Positions 1-7,991 are shown, counted from the stretch's first letter. The stretch: 10,555 nt of DNA from an uncultured Ruminococcus sp. (GCA_902796505.1 CADBPA010000106.1:1-10555); one strand, 5' to 3'. Notes: generated by a model not told the origin, from the sequence alone. Made by a program: numbers and translations.

Positions 1-30
1 AAAGAAGTCACGTACGCGGTAGGAGAATGA
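1..30 (+). CDS. C-terminal tail of an upstream gene (partial, tentative)
   Basis: The first reading frame is open from the window edge and stops at TGA 28-30, encoding only KEVTYAVGE. The AGGAG that serves fakA (21-25) lies inside this tail, as is common in tight operons. In many Bacillota the gene before fakA encodes an Asp23/Gls24-family (YloU) protein, so that is the natural expectation. Nine residues are too few to confirm it. The frame could also be open by chance. Confidence 0.3.
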   Translation, partial: KEVTYAVGE

Positions 31-33
31 GAG

Positions 34-1674
34 ATGGCGGCACAGATCGTTGACGCGGCACTTTATAAAAAAATGATCTCCTCCGGCGCGATGCAGCTCA
101 AACGCTACGCCGACGAGATCAATGATCTGAACGTTTTCCCGATCCCCGACGGAGATACGGGAGACAATATGCTTCTGACGATGCTCGGCGGCTCGGACGC
201 CGAGATCGGCGACACCGACACCGTGGGAGAGGCGGCGCGAAAGATCGCGGACGGTATGCTTCTCTCGGCGCGCGGAAACTCCGGGGTGATCCTCTCCCAG
301 CTTTTCGACGGGATCGCCGAGGGGCTTGCGGGCAAGGAGGTCGCCGACGCGGAGGATTTCGGCGCGGCGATGCGCGAGGGCGTCCGCCACGCGTACGGCG
401 CGGTCATGACGCCGACCGAAGGAACGATCCTGACGGTCGCGCGCGAGGCGACGGAAGCCGCCTGTCATGCCGACGCCGAGACGGTGGACGCCTATCTTTC
501 GGTCTTTCTGACCGAGGCCAACCGCTCGCTCGACCGCACGCCGGATCTGCTGGCGGTGCTGAAAAAAGCCGGCGTCGTGGACTCCGGAGGCGCCGGACTG
601 ATCCGCATCTCGGAAGGCATGGAGCGTGCGCTCGAAGGCAAGGAGGTCATCGACGGCGAGACGGCGCATGCGGCGCATACGGCCAAGGTCGATCTCGACG
701 CCTTCACCGAGGACAGCGTTCTCGAATTCGGCTACTGCACCGAGCTTCTGCTCCGTCTGCAGAACGCCAAGACCGACGTGAAAAATTTTGACGTATCGGT
801 CATATCCGACTACCTTTCGGCGATCGGCAACTCGATCGTCGCCTTCAAAAACGGTTCGGTCGTCAAGATCCACGTACATACCATGGAGCCGTACAAGGTG
901 CTGGCGTTCTGCCAGCAGTACGGAGAATATCTGACGGTCAAGATCGAAAATATGTCGCTGCAGCACAACAGCCTCGACACTTCCCTGCGCGCCGAAAAGC
1001 CGAAAGAACACAAGCGGTTCGGCATCGTGACGGTGGCGGCGGGAGAAGGCGTGCGCGAGATGTTCTCCGAACTCGGCGCGGACGTCGTGATCAACGGCGG
1101 ACAGAGTATGAATCCTTCGGCGAAGGATTTTCTCGACGCGTTCGAGCAAACACCGGCGGACGTGATCTACGTTCTGCCGAACAACGGAAACGTGATCCTC
1201 GCGGCAAAGCAGGCCGCCGGGATGTACGACAAGGCACAGATCCGCGTGGTCGAAAGCCGCAGCATCGGCGAAGGACACGCCGCGCTGTCTATGTTCAACC
1301 CCGAATCGGAGGATCCCGACGAGATCGAAGAAGAACTCAGGGAGGCGATGCAGGGGGTGATCACGGCGGCGGTCTCTATCTGTTCGAGAGACACCGAAAA
1401 CGGCGATCTTTCGCTCAGCAGGGGCGAATACATCGGATTTGTCGGGGACGATATTCTTGCCGCCGACGGCGACCGCTTTGCGGCAGCCTGCCGGTTGATC
1501 GACCGGTTGGACCTTTCCGAAAAAGAGATCTGCATCCTGATCCGCGGCAAGGACTCCGGCGGCGAGGAGACCGAGGCGATCTGCTCGTATCTGCGCAAAA
1601 AAGATCCCGCCTGTGAGGTCTACACGGTAGACGGCGGTCAGGAGATCTATTCCTATATCATGATCATCGAATAA
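34..1674 (+). CDS. fakA: Fatty acid kinase, ATP-binding subunit FakA (DAK2/DhaL domain protein)
   Basis: FakA phosphorylates a fatty acid presented by a FakB (DegV-family) carrier, giving acyl-phosphate for phospholipid synthesis; it is cytoplasmic. The N-terminal DhaL kinase domain (about residues 8-200) carries NVFPIPDGDTGDNM at 33-46, whose Asp39, Asp41 and Asp44 are the expected Mg-ATP ligands. It also has ARGNSGVILSQLF at 79-91 and DSGGAGL at 183-189. The middle domain has Cys235 (FGYCTE) and His280/His282 (IHVHT), matching the Cys-His-His metal site known in FakA. Residues from about 325 form the C-terminal DegV-like region that binds FakB. The 546-residue length is normal for the family. 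The start is set by AGGAG at 21-25, 8 nt before ATG. The next gene, plsY, uses its product. No fakB is present in the window, so the carrier must be encoded elsewhere. Confidence 0.93.
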   Translation: MAAQIVDAALYKKMISSGAMQLKRYADEINDLNVFPIPDGDTGDNMLLTMLGGSDAEIGDTDTVGEAARKIADGMLLSARGNSGVILSQLFDGIAEGLAGKEVADAEDFGAAMREGVRHAYGAVMTPTEGTILTVAREATEAACHADAETVDAYLSVFLTEANRSLDRTPDLLAVLKKAGVVDSGGAGLIRISEGMERALEGKEVIDGETAHAAHTAKVDLDAFTEDSVLEFGYCTELLLRLQNAKTDVKNFDVSVISDYLSAIGNSIVAFKNGSVVKIHVHTMEPYKVLAFCQQYGEYLTVKIENMSLQHNSLDTSLRAEKPKEHKRFGIVTVAAGEGVREMFSELGADVVINGGQSMNPSAKDFLDAFEQTPADVIYVLPNNGNVILAAKQAAGMYDKAQIRVVESRSIGEGHAALSMFNPESEDPDEIEEELREAMQGVITAAVSICSRDTENGDLSLSRGEYIGFVGDDILAADGDRFAAACRLIDRLDLSEKEICILIRGKDSGGEETEAICSYLRKKDPACEVYTVDGGQEIYSYIMIIE

Positions 1675-1694
1675 AACACAGGAGCCATTCCGAT

Positions 1695-2315
1695 ATGATC
1701 GCATTTTTATGGATCGGCACGGCGATCTTCGCCTATCTGATCTCCGGACTGAATCCCGCCATTCTGCTCTCCCGCGCCGTCTACAAGCAGGACGTCCGTG
1801 AGGTCGGGAGCAAAAACGCGGGGTTTACGAATTTCAAACGCTCGTTCGGCGGAAAGCTCGCGTGGGCGGTCTTTGCGCTGGATCTGCTGAAAGGCGCGCT
1901 GATCTCGACGGCGGCAGGACTTCTCTTCCTGCATTTTTACGGGGATTTTCCGCTCGGTGCGGCGTACGCCGGGGTGTTTGCCATGCTCGGACACGCCTAC
2001 CCGATCTATTATTCGTTCAAAGGCGGCAAGGGTTTTCTCGTCTGCCTTTCGACGCTGTTTTTCCTCGATTACCGCGCGGGGCTGATCGCCTTTGCTCTGC
2101 TGACGGTCCTGCTGCTGACGGTACATATCATGTCGGTTTCCACGATGGCGGCGCTGATCGGCGGTACGGTCGCGCTCGCGCTGTTTGGCGGAAGCCTTCC
2201 GGTCGTCCTGATCTACTGCGGATGCGTACTGTTCATGATCCTCCGCCACAGAGAAAACATCAAAAGGCTATTTCACGGGACCGAATCGAAGTTCTATCTG
2301 AAATCCCGAAAATAA
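1695..2315 (+). CDS. plsY: Acyl-phosphate:glycerol-3-phosphate acyltransferase PlsY
   Basis: PlsY transfers an acyl chain from acyl-phosphate to the sn-1 position of glycerol-3-phosphate, giving lysophosphatidic acid at the inner face of the membrane. All three family motifs are visible: GSKNAGFTNFKRSFG at 38-52 (the clostridial variant of the usual GSGNPGATN motif), GHAYPIYYSFKGGKG at 99-113 (phosphate-binding loop), and HRENIKRLFHGTE at 185-197. The protein is strongly hydrophobic, with spans near 2-24, 54-80, 86-106, 116-146 and 150-182, as expected for this integral membrane enzyme. The 206-residue length is typical. It starts 20 nt after fakA with AGGAG at 1680-1684, so the two are almost certainly co-transcribed. 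FakA makes the acyl-phosphate that PlsY consumes, so the gene order follows the pathway. Confidence 0.95.
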   Translation: MIAFLWIGTAIFAYLISGLNPAILLSRAVYKQDVREVGSKNAGFTNFKRSFGGKLAWAVFALDLLKGALISTAAGLLFLHFYGDFPLGAAYAGVFAMLGHAYPIYYSFKGGKGFLVCLSTLFFLDYRAGLIAFALLTVLLLTVHIMSVSTMAALIGGTVALALFGGSLPVVLIYCGCVLFMILRHRENIKRLFHGTESKFYLKSRK

Positions 2316-2324
2316 GGAAACGAA

Positions 2325-5300
2325 ATGGAAAAAACATCTCTCGAAAACATCTATCACGCCGGCGTTGACATCGGCTCGACGACGGTCAAGCTTGCGATCC
2401 TCGACGGAGAGGGAAAACTTCTCTTCGGCGAGTACCGCAGACATATGGCGCACACCAAGGAAACACTGATCGGACTTCTGGAATCCGCCAAAGAAAAGCT
2501 CGGAAACGTAAACTTAAGTGTTCATATTACGGGTTCCGGCGCGATCGGGATCGCAAAATCGCTCGCGATTCCCTTCGTTCAGGAGGTCGTTGCCGTTGCC
2601 GCTTCGCTGAAAACCTACTACCCGGAGACCGACGTCGCCGTGGAACTCGGCGGCGAGGACGCGAAGATCATTTATTTCAAAGGCGGACTCGACGAGCGGA
2701 TGAACGGCGTCTGCGCCGGCGGAACCGGCTCTTTCATCGACCAAATGGCAGCGCTTCTCGAAACCGACGCGACCGGGCTTGACAAACTCGCAAAGAGCGC
2801 GGACGATATTTATCCGATCGCCTCGCGCTGCGGCGTTTTCGCCAAGACCGACATCCAGCCGCTGATCAACGACGGCGCGTCTCGCGCGAATATTGCGGCG
2901 TCGATCTTTCAGGCGGTCGTCAACCAGACGGTCTCCGGCCTTGCCTGCGGTAAGCCGATCCGGGGGCATATCGCCTTTCTCGGCGGTCCCCTGCACTTTC
3001 TGCCCGAACTGAAAGCGGCGTTCGTCCGCACGCTGAAGCTCACGCCGGACGAGGTGATCGATCCCGAAAACTCGCATCTTTTCGCCGCGATCGGCGCGGC
3101 GATGGCAAAGGATGAGAGCGCCGTCTGCACGGCGGAAGAACTGATCCGCCGTCTGCGCGAGGACACGCGCACCGAGTATGAAACCAAGCGGCTTGAGCCG
3201 CTTTTCGCCGACAGGGAGGAATACGAAGAATTTCTTAGGCGGCATGAGCGCGCGAAGGTAAAAAAAGCGCCGCTCGCCGACTACCGGGGAAACTGCTTCC
3301 TCGGCATCGACGCCGGATCGACCACGACCAAGATCGCCGTGATCGGCGAGGCGGGCGAACTGCTCTTCTCTTTTTATGAAAACAACCGCGGCAATCCGGT
3401 CAAGACCGCGATGGCGGCGATGGCAAAACTGAAAGAGGCTCTGCCGGAGGGCGCCGTGATCGCGCGATCCTGCTCGACCGGGTACGGCGAACAGCTGCTG
3501 AAATCCGCCTTTTCGCTCGACGAGGGCGAGGTCGAAACGGTCGCACACGCGACGGCGGCGAAATTTTTCGATCCCGAAACCGATTGCGTGCTGGATATCG
3601 GCGGTCAGGATATGAAGTGCATCCGGCTGAAGGACGGCGTGGTGGATTCGATCATGCTGAACGAGGCCTGCTCTTCGGGATGCGGCTCGTTCATTGAAAA
3701 CTTCGCCGCCTCGCTCGGACTTTCGGCGAAGGAATTCGCCGAGGCGGCGATCTCGGCAAAAGCCCCGGTCGATCTCGGAACGCGATGCACCGTCTTCATG
3801 AATTCCAACGTCAAACAGGCACAGAAAGAGGGCGCGACGGTTCCCGACATCTCGGCAGGTCTTGCCTATTCGGTCATCAAGAACGCGCTCTATAAGGTCA
3901 TCAAACTTGCCGACGCGAGAGAACTCGGCCGGCATATCGTCGTGCAAGGGGGCACCTTCTACAACAAGGCCGTTCTGCGCGCAATGGAGAAGGTTTCGGG
4001 CGGCGACGTGATCTGCCCGGATATTTGCGGCCTGATGGGGGCGTTCGGCGCGGCTTTGATCGCAAAAGAACGCTACACGGGTGCGCCGTCCGCGATCCAT
4101 ACGTTTGACGAGATCCAAAATCTCTCCTATTCCAGCAGGACCGCGCGATGCGGCGGATGTGAAAACAATTGTTTACTTACGGTCAACACCTTTTCCGAAG
4201 GAAAAAGGTATATCACCGGCAACCGATGCGAGAAAAAGATCGGCGGAGGCGGCGGCAAAAAAGGCGAAAATCTCTTTGAGTACAAGCGCGAGAGGCTTTT
4301 CGGCTATCCTCCGCTTGACGAGAGCGAGGCGCCGCGCGGCGTGATCGGCATTCCGCGCGTTCTCAATCTTTATGAAAACTATCCCTTCTGGGCGACCTTC
4401 TTCAAGGCGCTCGGCTTCTCGGTCAAGCTCTCCCCGTATTCGGACAGAAAACTCTATCAGCTCGGCATGGACTCGATCCCTTCCGAATCCGAATGCTATC
4501 CGGCAAAACTCACGCACGGACATATCGAATGGCTGATCCGCGAAGGAGTGAAGACGATCTTCCATCCGAGCGTGTACTATGAGCATCAGGAGACCGCACA
4601 GGCGCAGAACCACTACAACTGCCCGATGGTCATCGCCTATCCCGAAAATATCAAGAACAATCTTGAAAATCTCGAAAACGAACACGTCCGCTTTATCCAT
4701 CCCTTCCTCGCCCTGACGAGCGAGAAGATCGCGGCGGACCGTCTGGTCGCCGTCTGCCGGGAGGAATGGGGCATCCCTGCCGCCGAAACGCGGCGTGCGG
4801 TCAAACTTGCGTGGGAAGAGATGGGCAGGATGAAAGCCGATCTGCGCGCGAAAGCCGCCTCTCTTCTCGACCGGATGAAGGAAAACGGCGAGCGCGGCAT
4901 CGTGCTGGCCGGCCGCCCCTATCACCTCGATCCCGAAATCAACCATGGCATCCCGGAAATGATCGCCTCCTACGGCTTCCACGTCTTTACCGAGGACAGC
5001 CTTCCCCTCGTCGCGGATAAGGAGAGAAAACTCCGCGTTCTCGACCAGTGGACCTTCCATTCGCGCCTTTACGACGCCGCCGAATACGTCGGCGGGCGGG
5101 AGGATCTCGAACTCGTTCAGCTCAATTCCTTCGGCTGCGGGCTCGACGCGGTCACGACCGATCAGGTCTGCGAACTGCTCGAACACGCCGGAAAATTCTA
5201 CACGGTCTTAAAGATCGACGAGGTAAACAACCTCGGCGCGGCGCGTATCCGTATCCGCAGCCTGATCGCCGCGATGAATATGCGCGACAGAAATTGCCGA

Positions 5301-6584
5301 AAAACTCTTCCCTATCACTACGAGCGGACGGTCTTTACGCGCGAGATGTTCGAGCGGAAATATACCATTCTCGCGCCGCAGATGAGTCCCATCCATTTCA
5401 GCCTTCTCTCGCCGATCTTCGAGCGGTACGGCTTCCGGCTGACGGTGCTGGATAACGACACGAAGGGCGCGGTGGACACCGGGCTGAAATTCGTCAACAA
5501 CGACGCCTGCTATCCGTCGATCATCGTCGTCGGGCAGCTGATGGACGCGGTGCTTTCGGGAAAATACGACACCGACCGGCTGGCGCTCCTGATGACGCAG
5601 ACCGGCGGATGCTGCCGCGCGAGCAACTACGTCGGATTCATCCGGCGCGCGCTGGATCAGGCGGGGCTTTCGCACATCCCGGTCATCTCGCTCAACGCCG
5701 GCGGTCTTGAGAAAAACGAGGGCTTCAAAATCTCCTTCCCGATGCTGGCGCTCGGCATGAAAGCGATGATCCTCGGCGACCTGATGATGCGTTGTCTCTA
5801 CCGCACGCGCCCCTACGAAGCGGTCGCAGGCTCGGCAAACGAGACGCACCGTAAGTGGGAGGCCGCCTGCGTCGCCTATCTCAGCGGAAGACCGGAGGGG
5901 AAAAAATACAGTTTCAAAAAACTCTGCCGCCTGATCGTCGAGGACTTCGACCGGCTGCCCCTGACCGACGTAAAAAAACCGAAAGTCGGCATTGTCGGCG
6001 AAATTCTCGTCAAGTATATGCCGCTCGCGAACAATTACCTTGTCGATCTTCTCGAACGCGAGGGCGCCGAGGCGGTCGTTCCGGATTTTCTCGATTTCCT
6101 TGCGATGTTCCTCTACGACCGCGATTTCAAGCATCGCTATCTCGGCGCGAAGTGGTATAACGCTCTTCTCGCAAAATACGGCACGGGTGCGCTGAAAAAA
6201 CTGCGCGAGCCTGCCGCCGAGGCGCTGAAAGCCAGCAAGCGTTTCTCCGCTCCGACCGACATCGCCGAAACGGCGAAATACGCCGAGCCCTTCCTCTCGA
6301 TCGGAAACCAGTACGGCGAGGGCTGGTTCCTCTGCGGCGAGATGGTCGAACTGCTCCGCGAGGGCGTGCCGAATATCGTCTGCATCCAGCCGTTCGGATG
6401 CCTGCCGAACCACGTGGTCGGCAAGGGTGTGATCAAGGCGCTGAAAAAGGTTTATCCGGAGGCGAATATCGCCGCCGTCGATTACGATCCGGGCGCGAGC
6501 GAGGTCAACCAGCTCAACCGCATCAAGCTGATGCTTGCCGCGGCGAAAGAAAATCTCGGAGATGCGACTGCCGAAAAAGAATGA
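2325..6584 (+). CDS. Giant acyl-CoA dehydratase activase: tandem BcrA/BadF ATPase fused to DUF2229/HgdB-like region
   Basis: This protein resembles the ATP-driven electron-injecting activators of 2-hydroxyacyl-CoA dehydratases, fused to a dehydratase-like region. ATPase half 1 (about 12-265) has VDIGSTTVKLAILD, Cys130 in NGVCAGGTGSF and Cys169 in SRCGVF. Half 2 (about 325-582) has LGIDAGSTTTKIAVI, DIGGQDMKC, Cys449 in NEACSSGCGSF and Cys488 in TRCTVF. These are the two cluster cysteines of each HgdC-type monomer, so the two halves could hold one [4Fe-4S] cluster as a built-in dimer. A further group, Cys609, Cys612, Cys616 and Cys635, follows. The remaining 780 residues look like two HgdB-like halves, with ECYP at 723-726 and FGC at 936-938, then ACYP at 1061-1064, GGCC at 1094-1097 and FGC at 1357-1359. 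Proteins of about 1400 residues with this layout are common in Clostridia; I know of no established substrate. It starts 9 nt after plsY, with AGGA overlapping the plsY stop. The family is sure and the function is open. Confidence 0.88.
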   Translation: MEKTSLENIYHAGVDIGSTTVKLAILDGEGKLLFGEYRRHMAHTKETLIGLLESAKEKLGNVNLSVHITGSGAIGIAKSLAIPFVQEVVAVAASLKTYYPETDVAVELGGEDAKIIYFKGGLDERMNGVCAGGTGSFIDQMAALLETDATGLDKLAKSADDIYPIASRCGVFAKTDIQPLINDGASRANIAASIFQAVVNQTVSGLACGKPIRGHIAFLGGPLHFLPELKAAFVRTLKLTPDEVIDPENSHLFAAIGAAMAKDESAVCTAEELIRRLREDTRTEYETKRLEPLFADREEYEEFLRRHERAKVKKAPLADYRGNCFLGIDAGSTTTKIAVIGEAGELLFSFYENNRGNPVKTAMAAMAKLKEALPEGAVIARSCSTGYGEQLLKSAFSLDEGEVETVAHATAAKFFDPETDCVLDIGGQDMKCIRLKDGVVDSIMLNEACSSGCGSFIENFAASLGLSAKEFAEAAISAKAPVDLGTRCTVFMNSNVKQAQKEGATVPDISAGLAYSVIKNALYKVIKLADARELGRHIVVQGGTFYNKAVLRAMEKVSGGDVICPDICGLMGAFGAALIAKERYTGAPSAIHTFDEIQNLSYSSRTARCGGCENNCLLTVNTFSEGKRYITGNRCEKKIGGGGGKKGENLFEYKRERLFGYPPLDESEAPRGVIGIPRVLNLYENYPFWATFFKALGFSVKLSPYSDRKLYQLGMDSIPSESECYPAKLTHGHIEWLIREGVKTIFHPSVYYEHQETAQAQNHYNCPMVIAYPENIKNNLENLENEHVRFIHPFLALTSEKIAADRLVAVCREEWGIPAAETRRAVKLAWEEMGRMKADLRAKAASLLDRMKENGERGIVLAGRPYHLDPEINHGIPEMIASYGFHVFTEDSLPLVADKERKLRVLDQWTFHSRLYDAAEYVGGREDLELVQLNSFGCGLDAVTTDQVCELLEHAGKFYTVLKIDEVNNLGAARIRIRSLIAAMNMRDRNCRKTLPYHYERTVFTREMFERKYTILAPQMSPIHFSLLSPIFERYGFRLTVLDNDTKGAVDTGLKFVNNDACYPSIIVVGQLMDAVLSGKYDTDRLALLMTQTGGCCRASNYVGFIRRALDQAGLSHIPVISLNAGGLEKNEGFKISFPMLALGMKAMILGDLMMRCLYRTRPYEAVAGSANETHRKWEAACVAYLSGRPEGKKYSFKKLCRLIVEDFDRLPLTDVKKPKVGIVGEILVKYMPLANNYLVDLLEREGAEAVVPDFLDFLAMFLYDRDFKHRYLGAKWYNALLAKYGTGALKKLREPAAEALKASKRFSAPTDIAETAKYAEPFLSIGNQYGEGWFLCGEMVELLREGVPNIVCIQPFGCLPNHVVGKGVIKALKKVYPEANIAAVDYDPGASEVNQLNRIKLMLAAAKENLGDATAEKE

Positions 6585-6597
6585 TCCGAGGAAAAGC

Positions 6598-6618
6598 AGG
6601 AAAATTTTGAAATTTCCT
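6598..6618. repeat. A/T-rich imperfect palindrome just upstream of the hydrolase promoter
   Basis: AGGAAA (6598-6603) and TTTCCT (6613-6618) are perfect inverted arms around an A/T-rich centre with a central mismatch. The site lies between the end of the dehydratase-activase gene and the -35 box at 6620. It could be an operator, an UP-element-like A/T stretch, or a weak end to the upstream operon. There is no clear T-run after it beyond CTTT, so a terminator role is doubtful. Confidence 0.35.
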
Positions 6619-6619
6619 C

Positions 6620-6648
6620 TTTACAAACCGGACGAAATATGATATACT
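6620..6648 (+). promoter_or_regulatory. Sigma-A-type promoter with extended -10 for the alpha/beta hydrolase
   Basis: The -35 box is TTTACA at 6620-6625, followed by a 17-nt spacer and the -10 box TATACT at 6643-6648. A TG at 6640-6641 makes an extended -10. Each box differs from consensus at one position. Transcription should begin near 6655, leaving a leader of about 58 nt. This separates the hydrolase from the upstream operon. Confidence 0.82.
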
Positions 6649-6663
6649 GCAAGTGTGATCTCT

Positions 6664-6698
6664 GCCGCGAAAGCGGCGATTTCGCCCGGTTTTCGGGC
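6664..6698 (+). promoter_or_regulatory. Two small hairpins in the hydrolase mRNA leader
   Basis: Hairpin 1 is GCCGC (6664-6668), a GAAA tetraloop, then GCGGC (6673-6677). Hairpin 2 is GCCCG (6684-6688), a GTTTT loop, then CGGGC (6694-6698). Hairpin 2 ends 5 nt before the AGGAG at 6704-6708. Neither is followed by a T-run, so they are not terminators. They may stabilise the mRNA 5' end or keep the ribosome site clear. No known riboswitch class is recognised, and the leader is too short for most. Confidence 0.5.
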
Positions 6699-6712
6699 AG
6701 CAAAGGAGAAAG

Positions 6713-7651
6713 ATGATGAAACGGGAATTTTTCTATCCTTCCAAAGACGGGCTGACGCAGATCCACGCGATCGAATGGACCCCGGACGGCGAGGTATGCG
6801 GCGTTCTCCAGATCGCGCACGGTATGGTGGAGTTCATCGACCGCTACGACCGCTTTGCGACCTTTCTGGCGTCGAACGGCTTCTGCGTCGTCGGCAACGA
6901 CCATCTCGGACACGGCAGATCAGTGACCGATGAGACGCAGCTCGGTTATTTTGCCAAGCACGACGGAAACTTCTGCGTTCTCGGCGATATGCAGCAACTG
7001 CGCGAGGACACGCAGAAGAAATACCCCGGCGTTCCGTATTTCCTGCTCGGCCACAGCATGGGATCCTTCCTCACCCGGCAGTTCATTGAAAAGTACGGAG
7101 CGGGGCTTTCGGGCGCGATCGTGATGGGAACCGGCTATCAGCCGAACGCCACGCTCGATCTCGGCATCGCGCTGACCGCCGTTTTCCAACAGGCGAGAGG
7201 CGGCCATTTCCGCAGCACCATGATCAACAATATGGCGCTGGGATCCTACAACAAGACCTTTGAGCCTGCGCGGACCAAGAGCGACTGGTTGACCAAGGAC
7301 GAGGCGATCGTGGACGCCTATGAAGCGAATCCGCTCAATCAGTTCCTATTCACCGTCAACGGCTACTACAACCTCTTCCGCGGAATGCGTTACGCTCAGC
7401 GGCAGGTCAATCTCGACAAGATCCCGAAGGATCTGCCGATCCTCGTCGTCTCCGGGCAGAACGACCCGGTCGGCGATTTCGGAAAAGGACCGAAAATCGT
7501 TGCGGAAAGCTACCGCGAGACCGGTATCAAGGACGTGACGCTGAAACTCTTCCCCGACGACCGCCACGAGATCCTGAACGAAACCGATAAGGAAGCCGTC
7601 GACGCGTATCTGCTGGACTGGCTGAAAGCCCGGTCAGAAAAAGCGGAATAA
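6713..7651 (+). CDS. Alpha/beta hydrolase, monoacylglycerol lipase / lysophospholipase type (serine aminopeptidase S33 fold)
   Basis: A cytoplasmic serine hydrolase of the PldB/monoacylglycerol lipase group, probably cleaving an ester bond in a lysolipid or monoacylglycerol. The nucleophile elbow is GHSMGS at 113-118, with Ser115. The likely acid is Asp251 in SGQNDPVG and the likely base is His285 in DDRHEI, giving a complete triad. HGMVE at 36-40 is the oxyanion-hole region, and NDHLGHGRS at 62-70 is the usual strand-4 segment. Residues about 145-235 form the lid. There is no signal peptide or membrane segment. Two ATGs are adjacent (6713 and 6716). AGGAG at 6704-6708 sits 4 nt from the first and 7 nt from the second, so 6716 may be the true start. 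It has its own promoter and terminator, so it is a single-gene unit. Its exact substrate cannot be read from sequence. Confidence 0.9.
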   Translation: MMKREFFYPSKDGLTQIHAIEWTPDGEVCGVLQIAHGMVEFIDRYDRFATFLASNGFCVVGNDHLGHGRSVTDETQLGYFAKHDGNFCVLGDMQQLREDTQKKYPGVPYFLLGHSMGSFLTRQFIEKYGAGLSGAIVMGTGYQPNATLDLGIALTAVFQQARGGHFRSTMINNMALGSYNKTFEPARTKSDWLTKDEAIVDAYEANPLNQFLFTVNGYYNLFRGMRYAQRQVNLDKIPKDLPILVVSGQNDPVGDFGKGPKIVAESYRETGIKDVTLKLFPDDRHEILNETDKEAVDAYLLDWLKARSEKAE

Positions 7652-7654
7652 CGA

Positions 7655-7684
7655 AAAAACAGCGGAAGCGATTCCGCTGTTTTT
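7655..7684. terminator. Strong bidirectional intrinsic terminator
   Basis: A 13-bp perfect stem, AAAAACAGCGGAA (7655-7667) against TTCCGCTGTTTTT (7672-7684), closes on a GCGA tetraloop. The T-run on the + strand ends hydrolase transcription 4 nt after its stop codon. The A-run on the other side (7654-7659) becomes a T-run on the - strand, so the hairpin can also end the convergent HMA unit. A second, weaker - strand hairpin candidate (GGCGG and CCGCC arms at 7721-7725 and 7703-7707, then a T-run) lies closer to the HMA stop. Confidence 0.9.
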
Positions 7685-7727
7685 GTTTCGGGAAAAAGAC
7701 GGGGCGGCGCCCATGCGATCCCGCCTT

Positions 7728-7991
7728 TCATTTTCCGAAAATGCGCGCAAAGAAGCCCTTCTTTTCGTAGGGTGCGACGGTATAATCCTCAAGGCGATAG
7801 CCGGTCTTTTCGATCTCCTCGCGCAAGGCGGTGAAATCGACCGGACGGTCGGACAAAAACTCGGTCTCGCCCTTCGCGTGCGAGGACTTGAGCTGACGGG
7901 CGTCGGGAAGGATGCGGCGAACGGCGTCGTTCATATGCGCCTCGCACATATCGCACATCATCCCGTCGATCTTCAAAACGATCTTATTCAT
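7728..7991 (-). CDS. Heavy-metal-associated (HMA) domain protein
   Basis: A small cytoplasmic metal-binding protein of the HMA/copper-chaperone fold. It starts MNKIVLKIDGMMCDMCEAHM: a first beta strand, then GMxCxxC with Cys13 and Cys16, the metal-binding pair. The rest fits the beta-alpha-beta-beta-alpha-beta pattern up to about residue 73, followed by a short basic/aromatic tail (YEKKGFFARIFGK) that could touch a membrane or partner. The 87-residue length is slightly longer than a bare CopZ-type domain. No Shine-Dalgarno sequence is visible before the ATG, and the ATG overlaps the stop of the preceding small gene by 8 nt, so translation is probably coupled to that gene. The metal is not certain: HMA proteins usually bind Cu(I), but the DtxR-like operator at 8154-8167 would suggest an iron or manganese link. 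No metal-transporting ATPase is present in the window. Confidence 0.85.
   Translation of the reverse strand: MNKIVLKIDGMMCDMCEAHMNDAVRRILPDARQLKSSHAKGETEFLSDRPVDFTALREEIEKTGYRLEDYTVAPYEKKGFFARIFGK

Noticed and set aside
2514..4118. Open reading frame of 534 residues on the - strand opposite the activase gene
   Set aside because: It is antisense to a gene with clear family motifs. Its product is Arg/Asp/Gly-rich with no recognisable domain, as expected from the reverse of GC-rich codons.
5208..6413. Open reading frame of 401 residues on the - strand
   Set aside because: Antisense shadow of the activase C-terminal region; no ribosome site or motif supports it.
6664..6712. Riboswitch before the hydrolase
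   Set aside because: Only two 5-bp hairpins in a roughly 58-nt leader; no conserved aptamer core of a known class is visible.
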